A stretch of 64,000 nt of DNA. Source: Thioalkalivibrio thiocyanoxidans ARh2 (GTDB lineage Bacteria > Pseudomonadota > Gammaproteobacteria > Ectothiorhodospirales > Ectothiorhodospiraceae). Shown here one piece after another: positions 28,259 through 37,909 of the stretch. The stretch's first letter is position 1. Each line of letters starts with the position of its first letter. The translations under genes and the position numbers were made by a program. The notes below the pieces were generated by a model. That model was given only the letters and a program-made list of their open reading frames with translations, did no database searches and was not told where the DNA came from. The stretch spans positions 1 to 64,000 of the forward strand of contig NZ_ARQK01000045.1 of assembly GCF_000385215.1 (NCBI RefSeq), given 5' to 3'.

Positions 28259-29620
28259 ATGCTGATCATTGGCCTGATTGTCGTCGTGGCTGCGCTGGTA
28301 TTCGCCACCGTGAAGCTGCGGGTCCACCCGTTCCTGGCGCTGTTGCTGGCGGCCTTCGTCATGGCACTGATCGGGGGCATCGCGCCCAAGGACGCGGTCA
28401 GTGTGATCAACGACGGCTTTGGCTCGACGCTGGGCTATATCGGGATCGTGATCGCGCTGGGCACGATCATCGGGGTGATCCTGGATCGCACCGGGGCGGC
28501 GATCGTGATGGCGGAGGCGATCATCCGCGCGTTGTCGGACCGGTTTCCCAACCTCACGGCCACGATCATCGGCTACATCGTGTCGATCCCGGTGTTCTGC
28601 GACTCGGGCTACGTAATCCTGAACTCCCTGAAGAATGCGCTGGCGAAGAAGGCCGGTGTGTCCCTGGTCGCAATGAGTGTGGCACTGGCGACAGGCCTGT
28701 TCGCCACGCACAACTTCGTGCCCCCGACCCCGGGCCCGATTGCCGCGGCCAGCAACATCGGCATTGCCGATGCGCTAGGCCTGGTGATCCTGTTCGGTCT
28801 CCTGGTGGCCGCGGTGGCGGCGGCGGTTGGCTGGCTCTGGGCCATTCGTTACACCCACGCCAACGACGATGAACTCCTGGAGCCGGACCCGATCGAGGAG
28901 GCCACCGGCCAGGAGGTGAAGAAGCCGGAGCCCGATCTGGCCCATCCACCTTCAACGCTGGGGGCCTTCCTGCCGATCCTGGCGCCGATCGTGCTGATCT
29001 CCGTCGGTTCGATCGCGTCGCTGGCCACCCGCGATGTCGACCCCGGGACGTTCGCGGCGGCGCTGATCTTCCTCGGTCAGCCGGTGGTCGCGCTGGCCAT
29101 TGGTGTGGTGTTTGCCCTGTTGCTGGTCAAGGGCGGCGACAAGCGCGGCCGTTTCCACCAGATGACCGTCGATGCGGTGCTGCTCGCGGCGCCGATCCTG
29201 CTGATCACCGGTGCTGGCGGGGCCTTCGGTTCCGTGTTGCAGGAGACGCCGATCGGGGATCAGCTGGGCGACATGCTGACCGGGCTCGGTCTGGGCCTGC
29301 TGGTACCGTTCCTGCTCGCGGCTGCGCTCAAGTCCGCCCAGGGGTCGTCGACGGTGGCACTGGTGGCCGCATCCAGTATGGTGGCGCCGCTGCTGCCCGC
29401 GCTGGGGCTGGATTCGGACCTGGGCATGGTGCTGGCGGTGATGGCGGTGGGTGCCGGGGCGATGACCGTCTCGCACGCCAATGACAGCTTCTTCTGGGTG
29501 GTCAGCCAGTTCAGTCGAATGAAGGTCTCGACCGCATACAAGGCCTACACGACCGCGACGCTGCTGCAGGGGATCAGTGCAATGATCGTGATCTACCTCC
29601 TGGGGATGGTCTTTGTCTGA
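28259..29620 (+). CDS. GntP family permease, probable glycerate transporter
   Basis: The 453-residue inner-membrane protein has about 12 membrane segments and GntP motifs (DGFGSTLGYIGIVIALG, SIPVFCDSGYVIL, THNFVPPTPGPIAAA, SHANDSFFWVVSQFS). GntP carriers import gluconate and related sugar acids by proton symport. The overlap of 8 bases with a glycerate kinase gene suggests glycerate as substrate. The start ATG follows GAGGGCGCGGG. Confidence 0.88.
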   Translation: MLIIGLIVVVAALVFATVKLRVHPFLALLLAAFVMALIGGIAPKDAVSVINDGFGSTLGYIGIVIALGTIIGVILDRTGAAIVMAEAIIRALSDRFPNLTATIIGYIVSIPVFCDSGYVILNSLKNALAKKAGVSLVAMSVALATGLFATHNFVPPTPGPIAAASNIGIADALGLVILFGLLVAAVAAAVGWLWAIRYTHANDDELLEPDPIEEATGQEVKKPEPDLAHPPSTLGAFLPILAPIVLISVGSIASLATRDVDPGTFAAALIFLGQPVVALAIGVVFALLLVKGGDKRGRFHQMTVDAVLLAAPILLITGAGGAFGSVLQETPIGDQLGDMLTGLGLGLLVPFLLAAALKSAQGSSTVALVAASSMVAPLLPALGLDSDLGMVLAVMAVGAGAMTVSHANDSFFWVVSQFSRMKVSTAYKAYTTATLLQGISAMIVIYLLGMVFV

Positions 29621-30764
29621 GCCAAGGCGGGTTGTGCTGTGTCCGGACAGCTTCAAGGGCAGTCTGGACGCGGCCGGTGTGGCCGAGGCGATGGCGCGCG
29701 GTGTGCGTGTTGCCAGTCCATCGACCCGCATCCAGGCCCTGCCGATGGCCGATGGCGGGGAAGGCACGGCCGAACTGGTCAGCCACACCCTGGGATGGAC
29801 CTGGCACCTGTCCGATGTCCGCGACCCTTGCGGTCGGTATGTCTCGGCCGGCTGGGGTTACGACGAGGTGAGCCGGCGGGCGGTGATTGACGTCGCTTCG
29901 GCCTGCGGGCTGGATCTGGTCCCCGAGGCCGAGCGTGACCCGTGGAAGCTCGATACCAGAGGGGTTGGCGACCTGATTCTGGCAGTGCTGGATGCGGGGG
30001 GTCGGCACGTGCTGATTGGTCTCGGGGGGAGTGGTACTGTGGATGGTGGCGCCGGCATGCTGCATTCGCTGGGCGTGCGTTTCCGGGATCGAGAGGGCCG
30101 GGAGCTGGAGCCGGTCCCGGAGCGGCTGGAGCATCTGGCGAGCGCCGACTTTTCGGGTCTTGAACCCCGCCTGGAGGAGCTGCGGATCACCGTCCTGAAC
30201 GATGTCGACAACCCCCTGACGGGTGCTCGTGGTGCAGCGGCGGTATTCGGCCCGCAAAAGGGCCTGGCCGCGTCCGAGATCCCGCGCATGGATGCCTGCA
30301 TGGAGCGGCTGGCACGGGCTGTGGACGCGGCGGGGGAGCTTCGCTGTCCGGGCAGCATGCCGGGCGCGGGGGCAGCGGGGGGCCTTGGTTTCGCGCTGGC
30401 CTGTGTCCTGCGCGGGCAGTCGCGCATGGGGGCGGGATATCTGGCCGATCTGATCGAGCTCGAGGCGGCGATCGCCGGGAGCGATCTGGTGGTGACGGGC
30501 GAGGGGCAGCTCGACGGACAGACCGCGCATGGCAAGGTGGTGGCCGAGGTGATCCGGCGGGCGCGGCGCTGCTCTGTGCCGGTGGCCGTCGTCGCTGGAT
30601 CCATCGATGCGACGGCGGAGGATCTCGATGCGATGGGCCTTGCCGATGCGCGCGCCCTTTGCGATGGAACGATCACGCTGGAGCAGGCCATGGAGGCCCC
30701 CGGACACTGGATCATGGAGCGCACGCGTGCAATCGTGGCGGCGCGAGTGACACGACCGGATTAA
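29613..30764 (+). CDS. glycerate 2-kinase (GarK/GlxK type)
   Basis: The 383-residue kinase phosphorylates glycerate. It has VVLCPDSFKGSLDAAGVAEA, QALPMADGGEGTAELV, LGGSGTVDGGAGMLHSLG, GAAAVFGPQKGL and VVTGEGQLDGQT, all of the family. The GTG-type start lies within the permease gene. Product 2-phosphoglycerate (or 3-phosphoglycerate) would enter lower glycolysis. Confidence 0.92.
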   Translation: MSEPRRVVLCPDSFKGSLDAAGVAEAMARGVRVASPSTRIQALPMADGGEGTAELVSHTLGWTWHLSDVRDPCGRYVSAGWGYDEVSRRAVIDVASACGLDLVPEAERDPWKLDTRGVGDLILAVLDAGGRHVLIGLGGSGTVDGGAGMLHSLGVRFRDREGRELEPVPERLEHLASADFSGLEPRLEELRITVLNDVDNPLTGARGAAAVFGPQKGLAASEIPRMDACMERLARAVDAAGELRCPGSMPGAGAAGGLGFALACVLRGQSRMGAGYLADLIELEAAIAGSDLVVTGEGQLDGQTAHGKVVAEVIRRARRCSVPVAVVAGSIDATAEDLDAMGLADARALCDGTITLEQAMEAPGHWIMERTRAIVAARVTRPD

Positions 30765-30868
30765 TCGGGCCGACTACAGGAGGTTCCCGTTGGTGCCGTT
30801 AATGGCACTATGCGGGAGCGAACGCACAGGGGTGTGCATTGCCTTACTTGAATACCATCACCAGGTGC

Positions 30869-33424
30869 ATGTGGGCATCATGGCGGGGACGAGCCATGAT
30901 CGTCCTGCTGGCGGTCACGCTGTGTCTGACGGCAGGGGCGGGCGCGGACACGACCGTGCGCGTAGGGCTCTACGAAAACGTGCCAAAGGTGGGTACGGGC
31001 GACGATGGTGCCGCCGGAGGGGTGTTCGTGGATCTGCTGGAGGCGATCGCACGGCGCGAGCACTGGCGGCTCGAGTATGTCGCGTGCGAGTGGTCGGCCT
31101 GCCTGGAGGCCCTGGAGGCCGGCGAGATCGATCTGATGCCGGATGTGGCGCTGACGCCGGAGCGGCGCGAGAGCCTTGCGCATCACTCGACTCCGGTGGC
31201 CCACGCCTGGAGCCAGGTGCTGGCGCCGGTCGGCGCGGGCCTGGACCGCATCGAAGCGCTGGATGGCCACCGCCTCGCGGTACTCGAGGGCTCGGTTCAG
31301 AGTGACTACCTGCAGGAGTACGCAAGGGACGAGGGCCTGGACTGGACCCTCGTGCCGCGTCCCGACATGGAATCCGTGCTCGCCTCCGTCGCGGCGGGCG
31401 AGGCCGACGTGGCGATCACCAACAACTTTTACGCGCGCCGTCACGCGCGCCAGCACGGGCTGGTAGAAACGCCCATCACGTTCGATCAGGTCGGGCTTTA
31501 CTATGCCGCCGCGCCCGGCAGACAGGAGGATCGACTGGCGGTGATCGACGCCTACCTCGAACTCTGGAAGGGCGAGGCCGGGTCGCCCTACGAGCGAGCC
31601 ATGTCACAGGCCCTGGAACCGCCGTCCGGGGAGGGTCCGATCCCGACGTGGGGCTGGGCGGGACTGGCGGCTGCGGGCGGGGTTGCGCTTGCCCTGGCCC
31701 TGATGACCGTATGGTTGCGGCGTACGGTGCGAGTGCGCACGCAGGCCCTGCGGGAGGCAAATCAGCGTCTCGAGCACTTGCTGGACAGCGGGCCGGTCGT
31801 CCTCTACCAACTCAATGCGCTGGATTTCACGCCCCTTTGGGTCAGCGGCAACCTCGAGCGGCTGTTCGGCTTTGATGCCGAAACCGCGCTGCGGCCCGGC
31901 TGGTGGGAACAGCAAATCCATCCGGAGGACCGGCCCACAGCCCTGCGCGAGAATCGGCGGCTGCTCGAGGAACGGCACATGGTGCGCGAGCTGCGCTTGT
32001 TCGACGGCTGGGGCAGGCTGCGTCATATCCGTGACGAGATGCGGGTCGTATCCGGTAACAACCAGGGGCAGCGCGGGCCCGAGGTGGTTGGCAGCTGGAC
32101 GGATATGACCGCGAGCATGGAGCAGAAAGAAGCGCTGCGGCAGATGGCGCACTATGACGCGCGTACGGGGCTGCCGAACCGGGTGCTGCTGCATGACCGC
32201 CTGGGCCACACGCTCGAGCGCGCGCTGGCCGATGGTCAGGCGCGCTGGGTCGTGCTGGTCGACCTGGATCGCTTTCGCAATGTGAACGAGACCCTGGGGA
32301 CGTCGGCGGGCGACCGGGTGCTGGAAGGTATCGCCGACCGCTTGGGGCGCTTGCTGGGGCCGCAGGATACGGTGTCGCGCGTGGGCGCGGACGAGTTCTG
32401 CCTGATTGTTGAAAAGCCGCCGCTGGACAGGGGCGCCGAGGCCTTTGTTGAGCGGTTGCTGGAAGCCTTGCGCGAGCCCTGTGCGGTCGGCGGTCGTGCG
32501 CTGGTGACCACGGCGAGCGTCGGGCTCGCGACGTTCCCGGAACACGGCACCACGCGTGACGAATTGCTGGCCGCGGCGGAACTGGCCATGGCCGCCTCGC
32601 GTGGCGTCGGCGGAGATACCTGGCATGTCTACGAGCCCGGCATGGGGGCGCAGACGGAACAGCGTTTGTTCCTGGAAAACGACTTGCGCAGCGCGATCGC
32701 CAATGACGAACTGCTGCTCTATTTTCAGCCACAACTGGAGATGGAATCGGAGCGGCTGGTCGGCGTGGAGGCCCTGGTACGCTGGCGTCACCCGCAGCGG
32801 GGGATGGTGTCTCCTGCGGAGTTCGTGCCGCTGGCGGAGGAGACGGGGATGATCCAGGCCATCGACCGCTGGGTGTTGGACGCGGCCTGTGCCCAGCTGG
32901 CGCGCTGGGACCAGGAAGGCCGGGATGTCCCCACGGTGGCGGTGAACCTCTCCGCCCGGGAGCTGCATGACGAGACACTCGTGGCGACGATTGCGGGCAT
33001 CCTGGAGCACCACGGCCTGGCGCCCGAGCGGCTGGAGCTGGAACTGACCGAGACCATGATGATGGAGCAGCCAGAACGGGCGCTGGCCGTGCTGCATCGC
33101 CTGGAGACTCTGGGTGTGACGCTCGCCATGGATGACTTCGGGGCCGGCTATTCCAACCTGGCGCACCTGCGCCGCTTGCCGTTGCGGCGGCTGAAGATCG
33201 ACCAGTCTCTGGTCCGGGATATCGGGCACTCTCGCAACAACGAATCGATTATCCGCGCCATCATTGCCCTGGCCGACGCATTGGGACTGGATCTGATCGC
33301 AGAGGGTGTGGAGGAGCCCGGTCAGCGGGCGTTCCTGCTGAACGAAGGGTGTCGGTTTGGGCAGGGTTATCTGCTGGGCCGTCCGGCGCCAGCGGATAAC
33401 GCCCTGGAAGATATTGGCGCGTAG
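30869..33424 (+). CDS. sensor GGDEF/EAL protein with periplasmic solute-binding domain
   Basis: The 851-residue protein has a signal peptide (MIVLLAVTLCLTAGAGA), an SBP_bac_3 sensory domain (about 29-250), a membrane helix (about 265-285), a PAS domain (about 300-410), GGDEF (about 425-585) and EAL (about 600-850). The GGDEF site reads VGADEF, one Gly lost, so cyclase activity is doubtful. The EAL site (VGVEALVRWRHPQRG, ELELTET, DDFGAGYSN, LKIDQSLV) is complete, so a c-di-GMP phosphodiesterase controlled by a periplasmic amino-acid-like ligand is likely. ATG 30869 is preferred to TTG 30839. Confidence 0.9.
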   Translation: MWASWRGRAMIVLLAVTLCLTAGAGADTTVRVGLYENVPKVGTGDDGAAGGVFVDLLEAIARREHWRLEYVACEWSACLEALEAGEIDLMPDVALTPERRESLAHHSTPVAHAWSQVLAPVGAGLDRIEALDGHRLAVLEGSVQSDYLQEYARDEGLDWTLVPRPDMESVLASVAAGEADVAITNNFYARRHARQHGLVETPITFDQVGLYYAAAPGRQEDRLAVIDAYLELWKGEAGSPYERAMSQALEPPSGEGPIPTWGWAGLAAAGGVALALALMTVWLRRTVRVRTQALREANQRLEHLLDSGPVVLYQLNALDFTPLWVSGNLERLFGFDAETALRPGWWEQQIHPEDRPTALRENRRLLEERHMVRELRLFDGWGRLRHIRDEMRVVSGNNQGQRGPEVVGSWTDMTASMEQKEALRQMAHYDARTGLPNRVLLHDRLGHTLERALADGQARWVVLVDLDRFRNVNETLGTSAGDRVLEGIADRLGRLLGPQDTVSRVGADEFCLIVEKPPLDRGAEAFVERLLEALREPCAVGGRALVTTASVGLATFPEHGTTRDELLAAAELAMAASRGVGGDTWHVYEPGMGAQTEQRLFLENDLRSAIANDELLLYFQPQLEMESERLVGVEALVRWRHPQRGMVSPAEFVPLAEETGMIQAIDRWVLDAACAQLARWDQEGRDVPTVAVNLSARELHDETLVATIAGILEHHGLAPERLELELTETMMMEQPERALAVLHRLETLGVTLAMDDFGAGYSNLAHLRRLPLRRLKIDQSLVRDIGHSRNNESIIRAIIALADALGLDLIAEGVEEPGQRAFLLNEGCRFGQGYLLGRPAPADNALEDIGA

Positions 33425-33453
33425 CGATGGTGATGGGGCAAGGCGAGCCCCGG

Positions 33454-35574
33454 TCAGGAACGGGCGACCTGACGTCCGAAAGCCGATTCCTGCTGGAGCA
33501 GCTCCGCGAGGGGCGCGGGGTGCCCGAACAGGAAGCCTTGCATCATCGGACAGCCGAGGCGGCGCAGATAGTCCTGCTGAGGCGGCGTCTCGACGCCCTC
33601 CGCGACAATGTTCATTTTCAGGCCGCGTGCCATCGAGATAATCGCGTTGACGATGCAGGCCTCGCCCTCGGTACAGAGGGTGTGGGTAAAGCTGCGATCG
33701 ATTTTCAGGGTGTGGACCGGCAGCTTCTGCAGATAGCTCAATGACGAATAGCCAGTACCGAAATCGTCCACTGCAATCTGTACCCCGGCATCGGACAGTC
33801 GATTGAGTTTGGCGACGGTGTCGTGGGCGTCGCTTATCAACAGGCTTTCGGTGATCTCGATCTCCAGTAACTCGGCGGGGAAACCGGTTTCCAGGAGCAG
33901 CCCGAGGACACCATCGACAAAGTCATCGCGTTCGATCAGCACCGGTGACAGGTTTACCGCGAGCCGCAGGTCCGGTGAGCATTGATGGGCCGCTCGGATG
34001 TCGCTGAGGGCACTGCGCAGGGTCGCGCGATCCAGGTCGACGATCAGGCGCGTGTCCTCGGCGACCGGGATGAATTCGGCTGGGCCAAGCACGCCGCGAT
34101 CGGGGTGATCCCAGCGAATCAATGCCTCGACCCCCAGGAGCTGTCCCGTTTCCCCGTCGACCTGCGGCTGGTAGAGGACATGAAACTCTTCGCGCTCCAG
34201 TGCCCTGCGCAGGTCCTGTTCCAGTTGCAGGCGGTGGGGCGTGTTGCCGTGCATCTCGGGGGCGAAGACCCGGATGCCGTTTTTCCCGGTGTTCTTTTCC
34301 CGGTACATCGCGATGTCGGCGTGGCGGATCAGGGCCTCGAGCGTGTCGCCCGCCTCGGGGTAGATGGCGATGCCGATGCTCGCGCCGACGTACAGCTCGT
34401 GGTCCCCGCCCAGGTGAAACGGCGTGTTCAGGCTCTCCAGGATCTTTTCGGCTACCTGTACGGCGGCGTGCTGGTCGCTGATGTCCGGCAGGAGCAGGGT
34501 GAATTCGTCTCCACCAAAACGCGAGAGCGTGTCTCCCTTGCGGATACAGCCGAGGAGGCGCTGGGCGACGGCCTGCAGCAGGCGGTCGCCGATGGTATGC
34601 CCCAGGGAATCATTGATCACCTTGAAGCGGTTGAGGTCGATAAACATCACCGCCAGCGCGTGCCCGTGGCGTTGCGCATGGGCGATGGCGACATCGACCC
34701 GGTCGCGGAACAGGGCCCGATTGGGCAGGCGGGTGAGCAGATCGTGGTAGGCCTGAAAGTTGATAAAGGCCTCGGACTCCTTGCGGTCGGTGATGTCGCG
34801 CGCGGTCCCGTAGATGAGCGCCTCGCCGCTGTCGTCGCTGGCGGCCGTCGGCCACACCGCAACTTCGAAATAGCGACGGGTTCGGGCCATCTCCCGCGGC
34901 TTCAGCGCCAGCTCGACAGAGCGGATATGGGCATGGCTGCGCCCGGCCTGTTCGAAGAAATACTCCGCCTTCTCTTGGTCGTCCGCCTCGACCACGTCGA
35001 GGACCCGGGTATCCAAGAGATCCTGGCGGGAGTAGCCGAGCAGTTCGTGCACGCGCGAGTTCACGAAGCGAAAGCGTCCCTTGCGGTCCAGGATGAACAC
35101 GATGTCCGGCGAGTTGTTGACGATCAGCCGGTGCAGGCGCTCGGAACGCTCCAGACGTGCCCGCATGTTGCGGTTGGCGTCTTCGAGCTCTTTCTTGTGC
35201 AGGGCGTTGCGGACGGTCGCGAGCAGCTCGTCGGGCTGGTAGGGCTTTTTCAGGTAGTCGGAGGCCCCGTCGCGCAGGGCCCCGGCGACATCGTCCACCG
35301 AGGTGTTGCCGCTGATGACCACGACGGGAACATTCAGCTCGGTGGCCTGCATGAAGCGCAGGACGTCCCGCCCGTCCAGGTCCGGCATGGACAAGTCGAG
35401 TAACAGCAGATCGGGGGGCGCACGCCGGAGAATCTCGATGGCGCTCCCGCCCCCCGGCGCGGTTTCTACTGTAAAGGACTGAAGCTCCAGTAGATTGCGC
35501 ACACTTTCCAGAAGGCGGGGGTCGTCGTCGACGACAAGGATGCGCGGTGTGTCTGCTTGGCCGGACTCAGTCAT
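33454..35574 (-). CDS. response regulator with PAS, GGDEF and EAL domains
   Basis: The 706-residue protein starts with a receiver domain (ILVVDDDPRLLES, phospho-acceptor Asp in LLLLDLSMPDLDG), then PAS (about 145-270), an intact GGDEF site (SRFGGDEFTLLL), and an intact EAL domain (LGVEALIRWDHPDRG, EIEITESLL, DDFGTGYSS). It can in principle make and degrade c-di-GMP. Start ATG 35574 gives MTESGQADTPRILVVDDD. It lies 40 bases after the HDOD-kinase gene on the same strand, so that kinase is a plausible phosphodonor. It converges on the previous GGDEF/EAL gene with 29 bases between. Confidence 0.93.
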   Translation of the reverse strand: MTESGQADTPRILVVDDDPRLLESVRNLLELQSFTVETAPGGGSAIEILRRAPPDLLLLDLSMPDLDGRDVLRFMQATELNVPVVVISGNTSVDDVAGALRDGASDYLKKPYQPDELLATVRNALHKKELEDANRNMRARLERSERLHRLIVNNSPDIVFILDRKGRFRFVNSRVHELLGYSRQDLLDTRVLDVVEADDQEKAEYFFEQAGRSHAHIRSVELALKPREMARTRRYFEVAVWPTAASDDSGEALIYGTARDITDRKESEAFINFQAYHDLLTRLPNRALFRDRVDVAIAHAQRHGHALAVMFIDLNRFKVINDSLGHTIGDRLLQAVAQRLLGCIRKGDTLSRFGGDEFTLLLPDISDQHAAVQVAEKILESLNTPFHLGGDHELYVGASIGIAIYPEAGDTLEALIRHADIAMYREKNTGKNGIRVFAPEMHGNTPHRLQLEQDLRRALEREEFHVLYQPQVDGETGQLLGVEALIRWDHPDRGVLGPAEFIPVAEDTRLIVDLDRATLRSALSDIRAAHQCSPDLRLAVNLSPVLIERDDFVDGVLGLLLETGFPAELLEIEITESLLISDAHDTVAKLNRLSDAGVQIAVDDFGTGYSSLSYLQKLPVHTLKIDRSFTHTLCTEGEACIVNAIISMARGLKMNIVAEGVETPPQQDYLRRLGCPMMQGFLFGHPAPLAELLQQESAFGRQVARS

Positions 35575-35614
35575 ATGCGGGCTCCCGCCGTTGTCTCGCA
35601 TCACGGTCTCTGGG

Positions 35615-37738
35615 CTATCCCTGCCTCGTCCGGATTTTCCCGATTTCGGCCTCGCGATGCGGGAGGCGAATCTCGAACCGCGTTCCGTCGCGGTCGCTGT
35701 CGCAATGGATCTGGGCTCCGATCTCGTCCGCCAGGCGGCGGACAATGCTCAGGCCCAGCCCGGCATGACCCTCGCCCTTCTTCGACTCGACCGGACGGTA
35801 GTGGGCCGCGCGAATCTCGGCGGGGAGCCCCGGGCCGTCATCCGCGACGACCAGAGTTACCGTTTGTTTCCCATCGACTACTTCGGGGCCCTGCGTCTGC
35901 AGGCGAATGCAGCCCCCGGGGGGCAGGGCCTCGGCGGCGTTCTTGAGGAGGTTTGTCAGTATCTGGCGTACATGATCGCCAGGAACGGACAGGGGGGGAT
36001 CGCCGGGTGCCAGATCGAGCTCCAGCTGGATGCCGCGCGTGCGGCACAGCGAACGATCCACGATATCGGTCACATCCTGGACCAGGCGATTCAGCGTGAC
36101 CACGGGGCCTGTGATCTCCTGCTCGGGGTCTTGCAGTCGCAGCAGTATGCGTCCGACGCGATCAATCTCTTCCTTGATCAGGGTCAGTTCGTGGTTCGCC
36201 TCGTGCTGTTCTCCAAGCTTTGCATTCAGCACGCCCAGATAGTTCTGAATGATACTGAGCGGATTGCCCGCCTCGTGCAGGGTCTCGCGGATTCGTTCCT
36301 GTGTCAGGTCGTCGGTGCGTGTTCCTTCGGGTGGCACGCTGTGCGCTGTGTCGGACACCAGCGAGCGCGCAATCTCGCGTGCCAGCGCCTGGATGAACTC
36401 CGAGCGGGCTTCCAGGGTCTGCGCCCGCTCCCGGTCCAGCCCGAGGACCAGTACGCCCGCGGGTGGGATTCCGGCTTCCGGCACAAGGGGAAAGGCCCAG
36501 ATCACTTCGGCGTCGCACAGCCGAAACAATTGCTGATCGATGACCGGCACGGAGGTCTCGCTCGTCAGTTCATGGCGACGAATCTCGCGTTCCAGCAACG
36601 TGTCGGTCACCAGGCTCCGGCCAGGCAGCAAGGGCAGTGTGAAGTCGGGGTCGTCTTCCTCGCCGAGCCAGGCGGAGACCGACGTGCCTTCCGCATCCGC
36701 AAGGAACATCAGGCTGTGTTCGATCCCCAGCGTCAGAAACAGGGTCCGCTGGGCGGCCCGGCTGCGCTCGCGCGGCCCCTCGGAGCGCTGCAATTCTCCA
36801 GTCAGCCGTTCCAGTTCGGTCAGATCGCGCACGCGCATCCCCAGTGCCTCGCGTGCGGCTTGATCGGGATCGGCCTCCGGGTCTTGTGTCGGGGTGGACC
36901 CCGTGTCCAGTTCGATGCCCAGGGAGCCTGCGACGCGGGTGACATCGTCTTCGATCCGGGTGCGCAGCTCTCGGGTCAAGCCTTCGTTCAGGCCGAACAG
37001 ATCATGGGCGGCGGCCAGGGCCTGGTCGCCGATGGTGTCGGGTGCCTCGCGGCCGAGGCGATGGGCGAGGTGAACGATCTTGACCAGATGGTGTGCGTCG
37101 CGGACCTGCTCGGTGGGTTCCAGGTGGAAGCGCACGGCGTCGGAAACAAAGCCATTCAGACCCCACTGAGTCAGATGTTCAGTGGCCAGTTCGGCATGGT
37201 GCTTGCCATAGGTTGCGCGTTCGCGGGCCACCAGCTCGCGGTCATCGGCACTGCCCGCGAGCAGCGGCCAGTAGCGTGCTTCGTCGGTCGCCAGTCGCAT
37301 CAGCTTGCCCAGATCGACCAGCAGGCCCGCCAGGTAGGCATCCTCGGGTCGCGCGTAACGCGTTAGCGAGGCGAGGACCTGGCCGAGCATGGCGGTGGTC
37401 AGGGCGCGGCGCCAGATGATGCGCAATGCGCCGGCATGCCGGGGTCGGTAGTTGCCAAAAAGCTGCTGGATGGCAGCCGTCAGCGCCAGGCTGCGCACGG
37501 TATCCAGCCCGAGGCTGAACAGTGCACGGTCGATGGTGCGACATGGGGAACCGCGGTAATAGAAGGGGGAGTTGGCGGCCGCGAGGAGGCGGCTGGTCAT
37601 GCCGGTGTCACGCAGGATGGCGCGGCTCAGGGCTTCGAAATCGGCCTCTGCTGAATGGCTGGCGTCGAGAACGGAAACCAGGGCCTGAGGCAGGCTGGGG
37701 ACTGTTTCCGTCGTCCTTGCCGTATGCGCCGTGGCCAT
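35615..37738 (-). CDS. HDOD domain-containing histidine kinase
   Basis: The 707-residue soluble protein has an N-terminal HDOD domain (LPQALVSVLDASHSAEADFE, LTAAIQQLFG, YLAGLLVDLGKLM), a GAF-like middle, a HisKA phosphoacceptor in LHEAGNPLSIIQNYLGVL and an ATPase domain (ILTNLLKNAAEALPPGG, VVADDGPGLPAE, GLGLSIVRRLADE). No membrane segment is seen. It probably phosphorylates the receiver-GGDEF-EAL protein encoded downstream. It is divergent from the MinD-like gene. Confidence 0.92.
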   Translation of the reverse strand: MATAHTARTTETVPSLPQALVSVLDASHSAEADFEALSRAILRDTGMTSRLLAAANSPFYYRGSPCRTIDRALFSLGLDTVRSLALTAAIQQLFGNYRPRHAGALRIIWRRALTTAMLGQVLASLTRYARPEDAYLAGLLVDLGKLMRLATDEARYWPLLAGSADDRELVARERATYGKHHAELATEHLTQWGLNGFVSDAVRFHLEPTEQVRDAHHLVKIVHLAHRLGREAPDTIGDQALAAAHDLFGLNEGLTRELRTRIEDDVTRVAGSLGIELDTGSTPTQDPEADPDQAAREALGMRVRDLTELERLTGELQRSEGPRERSRAAQRTLFLTLGIEHSLMFLADAEGTSVSAWLGEEDDPDFTLPLLPGRSLVTDTLLEREIRRHELTSETSVPVIDQQLFRLCDAEVIWAFPLVPEAGIPPAGVLVLGLDRERAQTLEARSEFIQALAREIARSLVSDTAHSVPPEGTRTDDLTQERIRETLHEAGNPLSIIQNYLGVLNAKLGEQHEANHELTLIKEEIDRVGRILLRLQDPEQEITGPVVTLNRLVQDVTDIVDRSLCRTRGIQLELDLAPGDPPLSVPGDHVRQILTNLLKNAAEALPPGGCIRLQTQGPEVVDGKQTVTLVVADDGPGLPAEIRAAHYRPVESKKGEGHAGLGLSIVRRLADEIGAQIHCDSDRDGTRFEIRLPHREAEIGKIRTRQG

Positions 37739-37909
37739 GCTCCTCCCCGGGGACCTGGTCGGTGCCCTTTGCCTTGCCCCGATCCGTGGCTGGTTCGCGG
37801 CGTTCGTCCGTTATTCCCGACTATACTGCTGGGGCTTGCCTTGTGCCAGTGATTTCGGTAGACCGGGTGTTAGGCGTCCGTGAAGCCGCCGTCGAGGCAG
37901 GGAGCTTTG

